Positions 57,501-64,000 of a DNA stretch of 64,000 nucleotides are shown in pieces. The position numbers and the translations under genes were made by a program. Numbering within the stretch: the stretch's first letter is position 1; the number at the start of each line of letters is the position of its first letter. Source of the stretch: Branchinecta lynchi (taxonomy: Eukaryota > Arthropoda > Branchiopoda > Anostraca > Branchinectidae); assembly GCA_023053575.1 (NCBI GenBank), contig JAKZAP010000016.1:8800046-8864045 (forward strand). Reading direction: 5' to 3'. The notes below the pieces were generated by a model, which saw only the letters and a list, made by a program, of their open reading frames with translations, made no database searches and was not told the DNA's origin.

Positions 57501-60483
57501 TTTGCAAGACAAGTAGTTCGCCCGGAATCCGGCTGAAACCGGAAATTTGGCAGAATTAATACAGGAATTTTCGTCAAAGTAGACATGACGCAGGCTATAG
57601 GGGTAAACTCACATGCCGAATCCATATTTGAACTTCTTCTCCGATGATTACCATTGTACCGCTATAAGACCTGATTGTCTTTAAATATTACATTTTTGGA
57701 ATCCCATCGAGACCTTTGGTCTTGTTTATATAGCCGTGCGAAGTCTTTTGTCAGCGCTATTCGGCAGTAAATATTCATCTTCAATATTCCTGTACAATTC
57801 CCTTCCTCAGACGCATTAACAGTGGATCTTTCAAATCAGTACCATTTTACTACGCAGCAATATAGTATTTAAGTGAGTGATGGCCTTGGGAAGTCCCTTG
57901 TTACCATCAGCCCAGAAAAGCAGCATTTTGGCATGGAGGAAGGTTTGCTTGTAGTCGTAGCTAGCCCTCTTCTCAGATGCTCTATTATAAGTTTTATCTT
58001 TCTTTAGAGCTCAAACCCTGCTTCATTGATTGAGAGAGACTGGTTCACATACCGTTCATACCTTGCTCAGAGAAAGTACGGAGTGGTAAATGAAGAGATT
58101 AGGTCATCGTCCAGCCCAGTTTTGCAACCTCTCAAGATGCTTTCGAACTACCTTGGATCAGCAAGTTCTAGGTGAGATTCAATCTATGGAGATCTATAAG
58201 ACGGAAGATTTGATTATTGCGAAAATGGCAAATTGTGGTTCTCAGAGCTGGATGACTCTGGACTTGTTTGGAGACGCCTTTTTGAACGACCTGTCTCTGT
58301 CTCGTTGCTCATGGAGCAGGTCTCGGAATCGTCTAGTCCTGAAGTCCGGCCAAGTCACCAGAGCCTCGTTTTTGTTGCATGCTGCAGGTCCACTTCTCGG
58401 CCGATTCCGGACTGATTCTTTCTACATCCGTTTTTGCACTGCAGCGCTTCCGAGGAAGACGGCAGCGCTTCTCGAGAATCACGGACTTGCTCCCCGACCA
58501 AGTCCGTGCTTCCCTGCAAGATGCTGCAGCGCTGCCGCTTCAACCAAGAAGAAAGTGGATCCAAAAACGCATATTATGCAAAAGCAAAGAAGTGCTGCAG
58601 CAGCGATGCGGCAGCGCTATTGCAACAAAAACGAGGCTCAGTTCAAATAGTCGGCCCGGCAAGTTTAAGATAAAATGGACGTCTCTAGTGACCATTTAAA
58701 GAGACTGGCCAAGGGTGCTCTAACCTTTTTAAAACAAAAAATAACTGTTGTAAATACGAGTGATCGTAAGATGGGTCAGTTAGGTTGCTTGGATTACAAA
58801 ATTTTCTCCACAGAGAAAAACACAGTGGCTATTGCGAATTTTGTTGATGCTGGGCACAACATTAAATTATAGTCGCCATCTTGCCAGGAACCAAATATTG
58901 AACGTGTCCGAAAGCTTTTTGGTGCTGTAAATGCTGCATTAATGCTGCATTTTCTTTTCTTTTTCTGTCCGAAAGCTGTTACCTTCCTTTCTTCTCTGAC
59001 ACTTCTAGAATACCAAATTTAAGTCAGGAAGAAGAAGAAGAAAAAAGAACTAGCTATAAAAAGCTGACAAAATGGATGAGCTACTGATATCTAACCTTCT
59101 TATCTTTCCTTTCTTCTTAGACCATGTTCGCCAGCTGTCTTAAATTTGGTATGTTTGCCGAATTGTCAGTTGTCTTTTTGAATTTGTTACGTTTGCCCCG
59201 AAAACACTGAGAGAATCGCCGTACTCCTCAGTTTCTTCATGAAAATTTAGCATTCTTGCTGAATTGTCGATGAATTCTATGCTGAATTAATGCTGCATTA
59301 ATTCAGAGAAAATTTAAGTCCGAAAGCGAAATGCTGCATAAAATGCTGAATTAATTCAGCATTTTCCTTTGTTTCGGAGCTTTCGGACACGTTCATTGTA
59401 AGTCAGCAGACACTCTCACGACAGCAACAGGCTAAAACGCGCGTGAACGCCTCTTACTGGCAGTTGCCTACAGTCATTTCACGTTACTCAGGATTATAAA
59501 GTCTTTGGGAAGACATACAACAAATCCGCTTTAAAGACTCCTGATTCGCGAGAATGAATAGGGTGTCACCGTGTCAGACCTGAGTGTGTGTTCTCTTGCA
59601 AACCATCGTACGTGAGTTGGTTCTTCTGAAACCAGACACTGGGAACTTCGTTAAGGAGCTGGACCAGTCGCTCTCTGTCCATTCATTATTTGTCTTAGAT
59701 CCCGTTGTGTATTTTCAGTCGCTAATTCTCACTGTACATTATTTATTTCCTACGCAAAGTCTCTTCCATCTTTCTTATTATTGCGCATGTCTTTAGCTAA
59801 ATATTTTGTCGTGCAGGAATCAAACTCTTGAGATTTGAGAGTTATGTGTGCTTGTTTTTTGTTGTTTTTTCAAGTGCAATGTAAGTTGAGTAAATACTCT
59901 GTGTATGAAGATTATAGTTTCATGTTTGAAATAAAACTGTGTTGTTAAGGCTCGGGTCATGATGCGATATCGAGACTTTTCGAGACACTTTTTTCAGGGA
60001 TTCGGTTTTGTCTCGTCTCGTCTCGAAGCATTTTGTCCTGGAGTCGATCTTGTCTTGACTCTTGAGTGTGACTCTTGTCTCGGACTCGGACACGCTGGAC
60101 TAGGGAACAGGTCTAGCAGTTCTGTGTTGTTTGTTTCTCAATATCATACGATAGACCTGCTCAACAGAGAGTGTCAAAGGGAGACAATCTAGGCAAAAGT
60201 AAAATTAGTAGATTTTTATGATTGACTCAAATAAAATACTTGATTCAAAATTTAGGAAAGTAGACTAGGGAAAGATTGGAATAAGTATGAGCTGAAGGGT
60301 AGCGAATTTCACCACTTTATTTCTTTCTAGAGATGCAGTTGTCAGCCAGCTCGAAAAGCAGATTTCTGGTAGTTTTGATCCAGACAATTATGGTTTCATC
60401 ATCGTTGCTGCAACTATCTTCACCATTGAACAAAACTATGAAACAGCCCTAAAGCTTCTGCACAGCAGTGATGATTTGGAATG
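45414..60483 (+). CDS. COPE: Coatomer subunit epsilon (COPE), 5' part, three exons
   Basis: Exons 45414-45515, 58008-58171 and 60331-60483 join in phase and give the first about 140 residues of epsilon-COP. Exon 1 has the conserved [15 protein letters not shown] and INEAQKLK segments. Exon 2 has [19 protein letters not shown], and exon 3 the helical region up to SSDDLEW. All three align in order with the N-terminal TPR-like half of the animal family. Epsilon-COP is part of the COPI coat (with alpha and beta') that coats Golgi-derived vesicles for retrograde transport. Splice sites are canonical: AAG/GTAGG, TTTAG/AGC, TCTAG/GTGAG, TCTAG/AGATG and ATG/GTAAGT. The last 3.5 kb of the window shows no further exon, so the C-terminal half lies downstream. 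Intron 1 is 12.5 kb and is dominated by transposons. A GC-rich promoter-like patch (TTTCCCGCC at 45233) precedes the start. Confidence 0.92.
45617..45757 (+). repeat. 5' LTR of the Ty3-type element
   Basis: 141 bases, beginning TGAAACGTT and ending AACGTTACA, a short imperfect inverted terminus. AATAAA occurs near 45720. It matches 50029-50169 over its whole length. Confidence 0.93.
45758..45775 (+). promoter_or_regulatory. Primer-binding site of the Ty3-type element
   Basis: TGGTGTCAGAAGTGGGAT begins at the first base after the 5' LTR. TGG is the complement of a tRNA CCA end, and the sequence fits the 3' end of an animal tRNA-Leu as I recall it. The gag-pol ATG is at 45777, so there is essentially no leader between primer site and start codon. 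Confidence 0.75.
45777..50003 (+). CDS. Gag-pol polyprotein of Ty3-type retrotransposon
   Basis: A single uninterrupted frame of 1408 residues. An N-terminal Gag-like region (about 1-195) is followed by two zinc knuckles, C-x2-C types beginning at Cys203 and Cys223. The aspartic protease has DTGAE at Asp289. The reverse transcriptase has VDARSGYW (Asp517) and an IIDD active site (Asp578, Asp579). RNase H begins with TDAS (Asp723). The integrase has an HHCC region from about His939 to Cys972-975 and a catalytic triad Asp1003, Asp1056 and Glu1092 with D-D-35-E spacing. The C-terminus is Ser/Thr/Pro/Gln-rich and holds two in-frame 23-residue repeats (49788-49925). No stop, frameshift or missing catalytic residue was seen, so the copy may be active. 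Gag and Pol share one frame with no visible recoding site, so their ratio must be set another way. Confidence 0.95.
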   Translation: MDSTPHPTIDWSSPNLKAAWKRFKQHCELMFSGPLSGKTEPVKCSYLLIWVGEKGRDIFNTWNLTAEETNKIRVYMDKFNEHVQPSANPIFGRFIFHKRNQNEGETVEGYTTELKLLALDCEFGDTADDMIRDRLVFGLKNDRIREKLLSEGGTLTLVRAIQISRAIKTVQETQAQMNLAGKPPCVKQEIEAVRRVKSKTPLCYSCGGLYSREHRCPAKGKTCSKCQKPNHFAKVCRSKTLHEVEAAEDDEGEEFRIEAIDSLSAEVPEKPFVAIRLTQYNTDIKFKIDTGAEVNVLPTTDFFKLNLKGAPPQLTKTKDILTSYSGGQLKVVGTTNLMLQCKKQRPQNHVFYVVETDKGPILSRQTSEKLNLIRFLMSISPEIPAAPQQKRTEVDRLLEEFSEVFNGIGRLPGTCHIHLKEGAVPTVQPPKRVPFALQPKLKQELERLEALGVIEKTTKPTEWVNSIVLVKKGDGSLRICLDPVDLNRWIKRPHHPVPLFEDIAVKCEGARKFFKVDARSGYWSMVLDEESSELTTFNTVFGRYRWKRYPFGLVSAQDEYQKKMEEAFEGIDIGLIIDDIAGMGATDEEHDRKLAEVLLRAKEKGVKFNRDKCVFDATSIPYFGHILTEEGVKPDPNKTRAIRDMPAPKSKEELHTLLGMYNYLSRYIPNLSTSNQPLRDLMKAKVWAWDDTHEAARKTTQDSICKNLAYFNQHAKLTEVVTDASQHGVGAQLLTDGATVAFASRSLSETERRYSQIEKELLAITFACKHFHQYLFGRKVYVTTDHKPLEAILSKAINRAPPRLQRMMLAIQPYDLTFHYRPGKEIPVADTLSRLHLPDVDKEAESEGELAIHTFFKQIPITEKRMEHIRQESLQDEELSILMQVIENGWPENRKDAPVSTTPYWNYRDELVVNNGLILKGERVVIPKALRSEMLRQLHLSHLGIVKTKERARTVLFWPNITGDIEKMINACDTCCKFQNRQQKDHLINMEIPAYPFQHVGADLFTSGGQEYLITTDYYSRWFEIDKLTSTTSFQVISKLKAHFARHGVPEKLTTDNGPQFSSQEFKTFTSSWNIENVTSSPQYPQANGLSEKAVQTAKRIMAKALDSRTDPYMMLLEFRNTPVDGAYSPAQLLISRQLRSVLPVLPQALQPKLVDSSTFIESRRKAQLKQKTAYDRGSKTATELDPNQKVWVKLSEDSKWEKATIEKKYDKAPRSYNLSLESGGTFRRNRRDIRPRYDFASPTTYDGQQIGEADTIPPLEQSRRASTPDKQTYTKFATEDERSSAPLQVQAPTRPTPTTTVILPSPLPTLTGDASLYSQPGSSPVTITNQQVEQDTTATGGGTQPLASRTQTRTTTSGRTATSGGTQPLASTPQTRTTSSGRVVKPVIRLNLSIDRRSQSGKRLKSK
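50016..50028 (+). promoter_or_regulatory. Polypurine tract of the Ty3-type element
   Basis: Thirteen consecutive purines (AGAAGAAAGAAGA) directly upstream of the 3' LTR, the expected place for plus-strand priming. Confidence 0.75.
50029..50169 (+). repeat. 3' LTR of the Ty3-type element
   Basis: 141 bases matching the 5' LTR, followed by the target duplication GTATG at 50170-50174. Confidence 0.93.
50464..50587 (-). mobile_element. Short hammerhead-type retroposon with 13-bp target duplication
   Basis: A 124-base insert between perfect 13-bp repeats CAGGCATTCTTTA (50451-50463 and 50588-50600). The minus strand reads AACGGATACGTC, then a small hairpin, then CTGACGA, a stem of CCCTT/AAGGG, then GAAA (core 50512-50543). 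It ends AGTCAGCTTGGGCTCAAAG. The order GTC, loop, CTGANGA, stem, GAAA is the order of a hammerhead ribozyme. It is the same family as 20984-21272 and 830-1060. Confidence 0.78.
50689..50973 (+). mobile_element. MITE with GAGCCTCGTTTTTGTTGCA ends (copy 2)
   Basis: 285 bases. The right terminus has one changed pair of bases (GCAACAAAAGTGAGGCTC). Same orientation as 58361-58639. Confidence 0.83.
51105..51290. mobile_element. Reversed fragment of the TACAGTAGAGGTA MITE
   Basis: Shares AATTTCTACTTCAAGTTTGTG, GGCTGTTAGCTGAT and CAAATAAGCATAC segments with 19346-19560 on the opposite strand. A loose end, GCATACCTCTACTG, occurs again near 51697. Confidence 0.55.
51291..51732. other. No recognised feature
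   Basis: COPE intron 1 sequence, AT-rich, with a T tract near 51500. Nothing supported except the stray MITE end near 51697. Confidence 0.35.
51930..54530 (-). mobile_element. Family B element (B4), split by a LINE
   Basis: Reversed relative to B2. The left side has CATATGCCATATAGGC (decayed hairpin end), then TCTGTCCGTCCGTCGGTCTG as a clear GTCY microsatellite. Next come AAGCTAGGACGATGAAAC and core units. The right end reads CAAGTGCCATATGAGCTC, then ATAGCTCTTG, the exact inverse of the B2 left end. It is the clearest example of microsatellite plus core plus both ends. Confidence 0.75.
52893..53905 (-). mobile_element. LINE fragment (RT C-terminus), nested in B4
   Basis: Minus-strand frames 53847-53578 and 53512-53147 resemble the plus-strand LINE at 11791-13150. 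Shared features are [33 protein letters not shown] and a [10 protein letters not shown] stretch. The catalytic pair is lost (the region reads IFDLSLVE where the other copy has VDDLSVLE). A TAAGGATAACAAAAC duplication sits at the 3' end. Confidence 0.78.
56381..57171. mobile_element. hAT MITE with CAGTGGTTCCCAACC ends
   Basis: CAGTGGTTCCCAACC at the left and GGTTGGGAACCACTG at the right, a terminus widespread in animal hAT (Tip100/Charlie-type) elements. Flanks GATTAGAG and TATTAGAG match at 7 of 8 positions. The subterminal GGGGTACGCG repeats in both orientations. It is inserted in a core unit of A5 and itself contains an H3 remnant at 56537-56720. Confidence 0.85.
56537..56720. mobile_element. 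Degraded H3 remnant nested in the hAT MITE
   Basis: CAGAGGTATCACCAGCCAAAA resembles the H3 left end (CAGAGGCGTTACTAGCCAAA). Further in are GACAGGTCAG, ACGAAAAATCACACCGCTTCG and a GGCCGACC stretch before a short G run. It is heavily diverged. Confidence 0.5.
57729..58007. other. COPE intron 1, 3' end
   Basis: Sequence between the A5 element and exon 2. It contains only the polypyrimidine acceptor of exon 2 as a recognisable signal. Confidence 0.4.
58008..58171 (+). CDS. COPE: COPE exon 2
   Basis: 164 bases, 54 codons plus two bases, after a TTTCTTTAG acceptor. It encodes [12 protein letters not shown] through SNYLGSASS. The [10 protein letters not shown] motif is nearly identical to the vertebrate family sequence as I remember it. 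Confidence 0.92.
58361..58639 (+). mobile_element. MITE with GAGCCTCGTTTTTGTTGCA ends (copy 3)
   Basis: 279 bases with exact 19-bp inverted ends, in COPE intron 2. Very close to copy 1 reversed, which suggests recent spread. The 186-codon frame that begins before it (58090-58650) joins COPE exon 2 in a wrong frame to the MITE and is not a gene. Confidence 0.87.
58899..59396. mobile_element. MITE with TGAACGTGTCCGAAAGC ends
   Basis: TGAACGTGTCCGAAAGC at the left and its exact inverse GCTTTCGGACACGTTCA at the right, 498 bases apart. TGCTGCATTAATGCTGCAT-type blocks lie inside both ends in opposite orientation. Single copy in the window, in COPE intron 2. Confidence 0.72.
59397..60330. other. 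COPE intron 2, mostly unrecognised
   Basis: Contains a degenerate TCTCG/TCTTG-rich low-complexity patch at 59970-60085 and the exon 3 acceptor. No coding signal. Confidence 0.35.
60331..60483 (+). CDS. COPE: COPE exon 3
   Basis: 153 bases, completing the arginine codon split by intron 2 and ending in a split tryptophan codon at a GTAAGT donor. It encodes [11 protein letters not shown] through HSSDDLE. Confidence 0.9.
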
Positions 60484-60727
60484 GTAAGTTAATGATAGAA
60501 GTGAAGGGCCATAAGAACTTTTCAGACCCCAAATTGTTTGCTAAAAAAAAGGTCCTGTCAAGTGGCAGCGGATCAGTTCGTCAAACACATATCTTTGGGG
60601 TCCCCACTGAAGGCAGCCAGCTGTTTTGTATCAGGTTGTTTTCACATCAAGCTGGATTTATCATTTTCACGGTTTGGGTATGCCAGACGTCAGCTCTGGA
60701 AATGTGCCAGAACTTCCTATTCAGGGC

Positions 60728-60920
60728 CAGTGTTGGGAAGTACTTCAAGTATTTGTACTTCAAGCACTACTTAAGTACAAAATCAAGGTACTTGAATTTT
60801 ACTTAAGTACATTTTCCCTGGAGTACTTAATACTTAAGTAAAATAAATAGGTACTTGAAGCTCTCAAGTACCAATAAATTCTTAAGTACTTTCAAGTACT
60901 CTCTCAAGTACATTCTGCTT
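60728..60920. mobile_element. hAT-type MITE fragment, CAGTGTTGGGAAGTACTT end
   Basis: CAGTGTTGGGAAGTACTT followed by clustered AAGTACTT/CTTAAGTAC repeats, a pattern seen in hAT MITEs of many animals. The expected right terminus was not found, so the copy is truncated near 60920. Confidence 0.6.
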
Positions 60921-61112
60921 CGATCGAATGATTTTTTTTTAACAGAAAAGGACTTTTCAGAAAAAGGAATTTCAAGACTCAAAAGTCGTTCTATCTCAGG
61001 ATTGGCAAAAAATGCCAAAAGCAGATTCCCAATATCAGCATCTCCACGAGAAGACAAATCATTAGGCACACTTCTTTGAATCTACTTTTTACCTTGAACA
61101 GTGTAGTTCGGA

Positions 61113-61360
61113 CCAGAGGCGTTACTAGCCAAAATGTTTGGGGGAGGCGAGGCATTTACCGACTAGCTGGTAATTTTTACCGATTGTTTCAGCAGACAAA
61201 ACGACTGTTTTCAACAACAAAAAATGACAGTTTTGAAAAAAATCGACTGATTTTCAGGAAAACCGACAATTTTCATGAAAAAAATCAACTGTTTTTACGA
61301 AAAATCGTGGCGCTTCGCGGAGACTCGGTTATGGCTGGCCGACAGCGTTGGGGGGGGGGG
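61113..61360. mobile_element. hAT MITE family H3 copy, right end lost
   Basis: CAGAGGCGTTACTAGCC at 61113, then TTTACCGACTAGCTGG, AAAACGACTG blocks, GGCGCTTCGCGG and GGCCGACAGCG. It ends in a G tract that joins family A core sequence directly. The right terminus is missing. Confidence 0.8.
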
Positions 61361-62040
61361 GGGAGGGGTAAGAAGACATGCTGAACCGTGAAAAGTATTT
61401 TCTAACTGGACAACTTGTTCGCTCAGAATCAGGCCAAAAGCGGAAAATTTGTTAAAAGCAGAAGTTTTATTTGAAGTTGATTAGATAACAGATTCAGGGG
61501 TAAGAAGAGATGTTGAATCTGTATATGACAATCTTTTTTGGGATCCAGAAACGTAAGTTGTCCGTCTGTTAGCACGATAACTCTCAAAGAGAACAAGATA
61601 TTTTGATGAAACTTGGAATTCTTTGGGTCAAGGGTAAGGTCAAGTTCGTAGGTGGGCTCTGTAGCCCTAGATTTAGGGGTGGGGGTTTCAAATTAAGGGG
61701 CACAACAAATATTTTTTTAAAACCTTTTGAGATAGTTGATTTAGGGGTAATCCGAAATGAAGTCCTATCTTTAGAGGCAGAGGAGGGGGTTTCGAATTTA
61801 CAGTAAAAACATGTATGTTTTATAAGCTAAGAAGATATTCAGGTCCACTGAATCCATACCTGAACTTAGTTTTCTTGCTGGACAAATGGTTCATCACGAA
61901 TTCGGCTGAAACTGGAAATTTGGTTGAAGCTCAAAGTTGTTTCTGAAATCGATTAGAGATTCGGTATCGTGGTAAGGAGACATGCAGAATCCATTTGTGA
62001 ACTTTATTTTACCTGTAAAAATATTCAAGGAATCTGACGA

Positions 62041-63867
62041 TGGGCAGTGTCTATCGTTCCCCTATCTGAGAATGGATACTGCACACGCTATTGTTCCCCG
62101 TTTGTCGGGGAATCGATGTGTCAGGAGCTAATGTTCCCCGACAGATCGGGGAATCCACTTGCCCAGGGCTAATCTTCCCCGCCAAGTCGGGGAATCGATG
62201 TGCACTGGGCTGACATTCCCCGAGTACTCGGGGAATCGAAGTGTCCAGAGCTAATGTTCCCTCATAATCAAATAATCGATCTAGAGATCGGGGAATCGAG
62301 GTGTGAGGGGCTAATATTCCCCGACATGCAAATATTGATTTTGTTGAGGTCGGGGAATCCTGATGCCAGGGATTAATGTTCCCCGACATGCAAATATTGA
62401 TTTTGTTGAGTTCTGAACGGGGAATCCAAGTGCCAGGGGCTAATGTTTCCCGATAACCAATAATGGCTTTTGAGATCGGGGAATCGAAGTGTCCAGAGCT
62501 AATGTTCCCTCATAATCAAACAATTGATTTAGAGATCGGGGAATCGAAGTGTGGGGGCTAATGTTCCCCGACATGCAAATACTGATTTTGTTGAGTTGAG
62601 GTCGGGGAATCCAAATGCCAGGGGCTAATGTTCCCTCATAATCAAATAATCGATTTTGAGGTCGGGGAATGTTCCCAGATGAGCAATTATGATTGTGGAG
62701 GTCGGGGAATCGAAGTTTCATTGGCTAATGTTCCCCGACATGCAAACACTGATTTTTGCTGAGTTGAGGTAGGGGAATCCAAGTGCCAGGCCATTTGATT
62801 ATGCGTGAACTTTAGCTCTGGATGATTCGATTCTTCGACCTCCAAAACCATCATTGCTTATGGGGGAACATTAGCTCCTGGCAATTGGATTCCCCCGACC
62901 TCAAATCAACAAAATCAATATCTGCATGTGGGGGAATATTACCTCCTCACACTTCGATTCCCGAATCTCAAAATTGATTATTTGATTATGAGGGAACATT
63001 GGCCCCTGGCATTTCGATTCCCTGACCTCAACTCAACAAAATCAGTATTTGCATGTTGGGGAACATTAGCCCCTCACACCTCGATTCCCCGATCTCTAGA
63101 TCGATTATTTGATTATGAGGGAACATTAGCTCTGGAAACTTCAATTCCCCGACCTCAAAAGCCATTATTGCTTATCGGGGAACATTAGCCTCTTGTTCCC
63201 CGATCAGAACTCAACTAAATCAATATTTGCATGTCGGGGAACATTAGCCCCTGGCATTTGGATTCCCCGACCTCAACTCGACAAAATCAATATTTGTATG
63301 TCGGGGAACATTAGCTTCTCACACCTCGATTCCCCGATCTCTAAATCGATTATTTGATTATGAGGGAACATTAGCTGGTGAAGGGCTTCCATCTTTTGGT
63401 GAACTTCGGAGGCGGTCAATTCTTTCCCTTCAAACCAGGATCCTCCGATCCCCTAGCCTACTTCTTAGGATCCTTTGTGGGCCTCAGATGCGGCTTTCTC
63501 TGCCTGTATGGCTTGCATGGACTCGTGAGTTGTACGCGGGGCTTTTGACGGGAGTCACGTAAGTGACCTGGTACTTACATTTATTTGTTTGTTGATTGTA
63601 TTTTGTTATATTGTGGCCCATGTTGGCCTTATTGAAATAAAATAAATAAATAAATTAGCTCTTGACATTTCGATTCCCCGAGTACTCGGGGAATGTCAGC
63701 CCAGGGCACATCGATTCCCCGACTTGGCGGGGAAGATTAGCCCTGGGCAAGTAGATTCCCCGATTTGTCGGGGAACATTAGCTAACTGACACATCGATTC
63801 CTGGACAAACGGGGAACAATGGCGTGTGGAGTATCGATTCCCATATAAGGGAACGATAGACACTGTC
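62041..63867. mobile_element. 1.8 kb foldback element made of tandem GGGGAATC units
   Basis: The ends CAGTGTCTATCGTTCCC (62045) and GGGAACGATAGACACTG (to 63865) are inverse. CTGACGA at 62034-62040 and 63868-63874 is a probable target duplication. Left arm units (GGGGAATCGA-GTGT...GCTAATGTTCCCCGAC) are mirrored in the right arm (GTCGGGGAACATTAGC...TCGATTCCCC), including an identical outermost order. The centre is near 62800. Arms are about 750 bases excluding a later insertion. Confidence 0.82.
63377..63653 (+). mobile_element. SINE or LINE 3'-end insertion with AAAT tail
   Basis: 277 bases ending TGAAATAAAATAAATAAATA, between direct repeats ATTAGCT (63370-63376 and 63654-63660). It interrupts the right arm of the foldback element. 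No coding frame. The TTGTGGCCCATGTTGGCC stretch before the tail resembles LINE 3' UTRs. Confidence 0.7.
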
Positions 63868-64000
63868 CTGACGAAGACTGAATGGCGAAGACTGGACCGA
63901 ATTGTTTGAATCAAATGTTAGATTTTTGGAATCCCATCGCAACCTTTGGTCTTGTTCTTTTTTATACTCCGTTACTACGGCTACACGCCCTCCATTAGTT

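Larger units (their letters stand above)
55857..57728 (+). mobile_element. Family A element (A5), split by a hAT MITE
   Basis: Starts TTTTTGGGATCCCAAAACG and has GTGGAGGGATACC, TCCGTCCGTCTGTC and CACGATAACTCTCG, with GATGAAACTTGG just after. Core units carry AGTTCACCCGGAATCCGG. It ends TTTGGAATCCCATCG and ACCTTTGGTCTTG. It is the most complete member, in the same orientation as A1. Confidence 0.82.
61363..63956 (+). mobile_element. Family A sequences (A6), split by the foldback satellite
   Basis: 61363-61534 are core units. At 61535 a second start appears, TTTTTGGGATCCAGAAACG. It runs through TTGTCCGTCTGTTAGCACG, GATGAAACTTGG and core units to 62040. After the foldback (62041-63867) the end of the element resumes and finishes GGAATCCCATCGC and ACCTTTGGTCTTG near 63956. 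Confidence 0.7.

Noticed and set aside
58090..58650. A 186-codon plus-strand frame overlapping COPE exon 2.
   Set aside because: It reads exon 2 in the wrong frame and ends inside a MITE. The correct COPE frame aligns with the family.
62041..63870. Regular GGGGAATC...TTCCCC repeats resembling a CRISPR array.
   Set aside because: Units are variable in length, mirrored about a centre, lack unique spacers of constant size, and lie in a spliced eukaryotic genome.
60484..64000. Search for COPE exon 4 and later.
   Set aside because: No segment with epsilon-COP similarity and splice sites was seen. The region is H3, family A and foldback sequence, so the remaining exons must be outside the window.

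Overview
The window is eukaryotic: short exons with GT/AG introns of 2 to 12 kb, few genes, and a dense, nested load of transposable elements. Gene content and the repeat types (hAT MITEs, internally repetitive Helitron-like elements, a Ty3-type retrotransposon, hammerhead-bearing retroposons) suggest an animal, most likely a marine invertebrate. I cannot name the phylum.

Three cellular genes can be assembled exon by exon. (1) A HIG1-domain gene, HIGD1A-like, on the minus strand: exon 1 at 18400-18313 and exon 2 at 10328-10135, phase-matched, giving a 93-residue mitochondrial inner-membrane protein. (2) A BTB/POZ zinc-finger gene on the minus strand with exons at 39377-39216, 36080-35946 and 34045-33089, giving about 417 residues. 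(3) The 5' part of COPE (coatomer epsilon subunit) on the plus strand, with exons at 45414-45515, 58008-58171 and 60331-60483; its 3' exons lie beyond the window. The genes have unrelated housekeeping or regulatory roles and no operon-like organisation.

Nearly everything else that can be recognised is mobile or repetitive DNA. 0.45-10 kb: small MITEs, then a hAT element (3637-8817) opened by a 3.8 kb insertion with hairpin ends. 10.1-18.4 kb: the HIGD1A intron, filled with two internally repetitive elements (families A and B), a LINE fragment and a second hAT copy. 19-32.7 kb: palindromic elements, more A and B elements and hAT copies, several with perfect 8-bp target duplications. 33-39.4 kb: the BTB gene, whose introns hold a LINE, a hAT MITE, a TTAA-flanked MITE, an interleaved inverted repeat and a family B array. 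40.7-45.4 kb: hAT copies and MITEs. 45.4-60.5 kb: COPE introns, holding a young full-length Ty3-type retrotransposon with apparently identical 141-bp LTRs, a hammerhead-type retroposon with a 13-bp target duplication, and a three-level nest (hAT > family B > LINE). 61-64 kb: a family A element split by a 1.8 kb foldback satellite.

The most interesting signals are (a) short retroposons carrying hammerhead-ribozyme-like cores flanked by perfect 13-bp duplications, in the manner of Penelope-like elements or retrozymes; (b) two unrelated-looking families that share one build (tandem core, GTCY tetranucleotide microsatellite, terminal hairpin), like bivalve pearl and Drosophila DINE-1 elements; and (c) several very long palindromes. 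Boundaries were read by eye and may be off by a few bases unless a target duplication is quoted.
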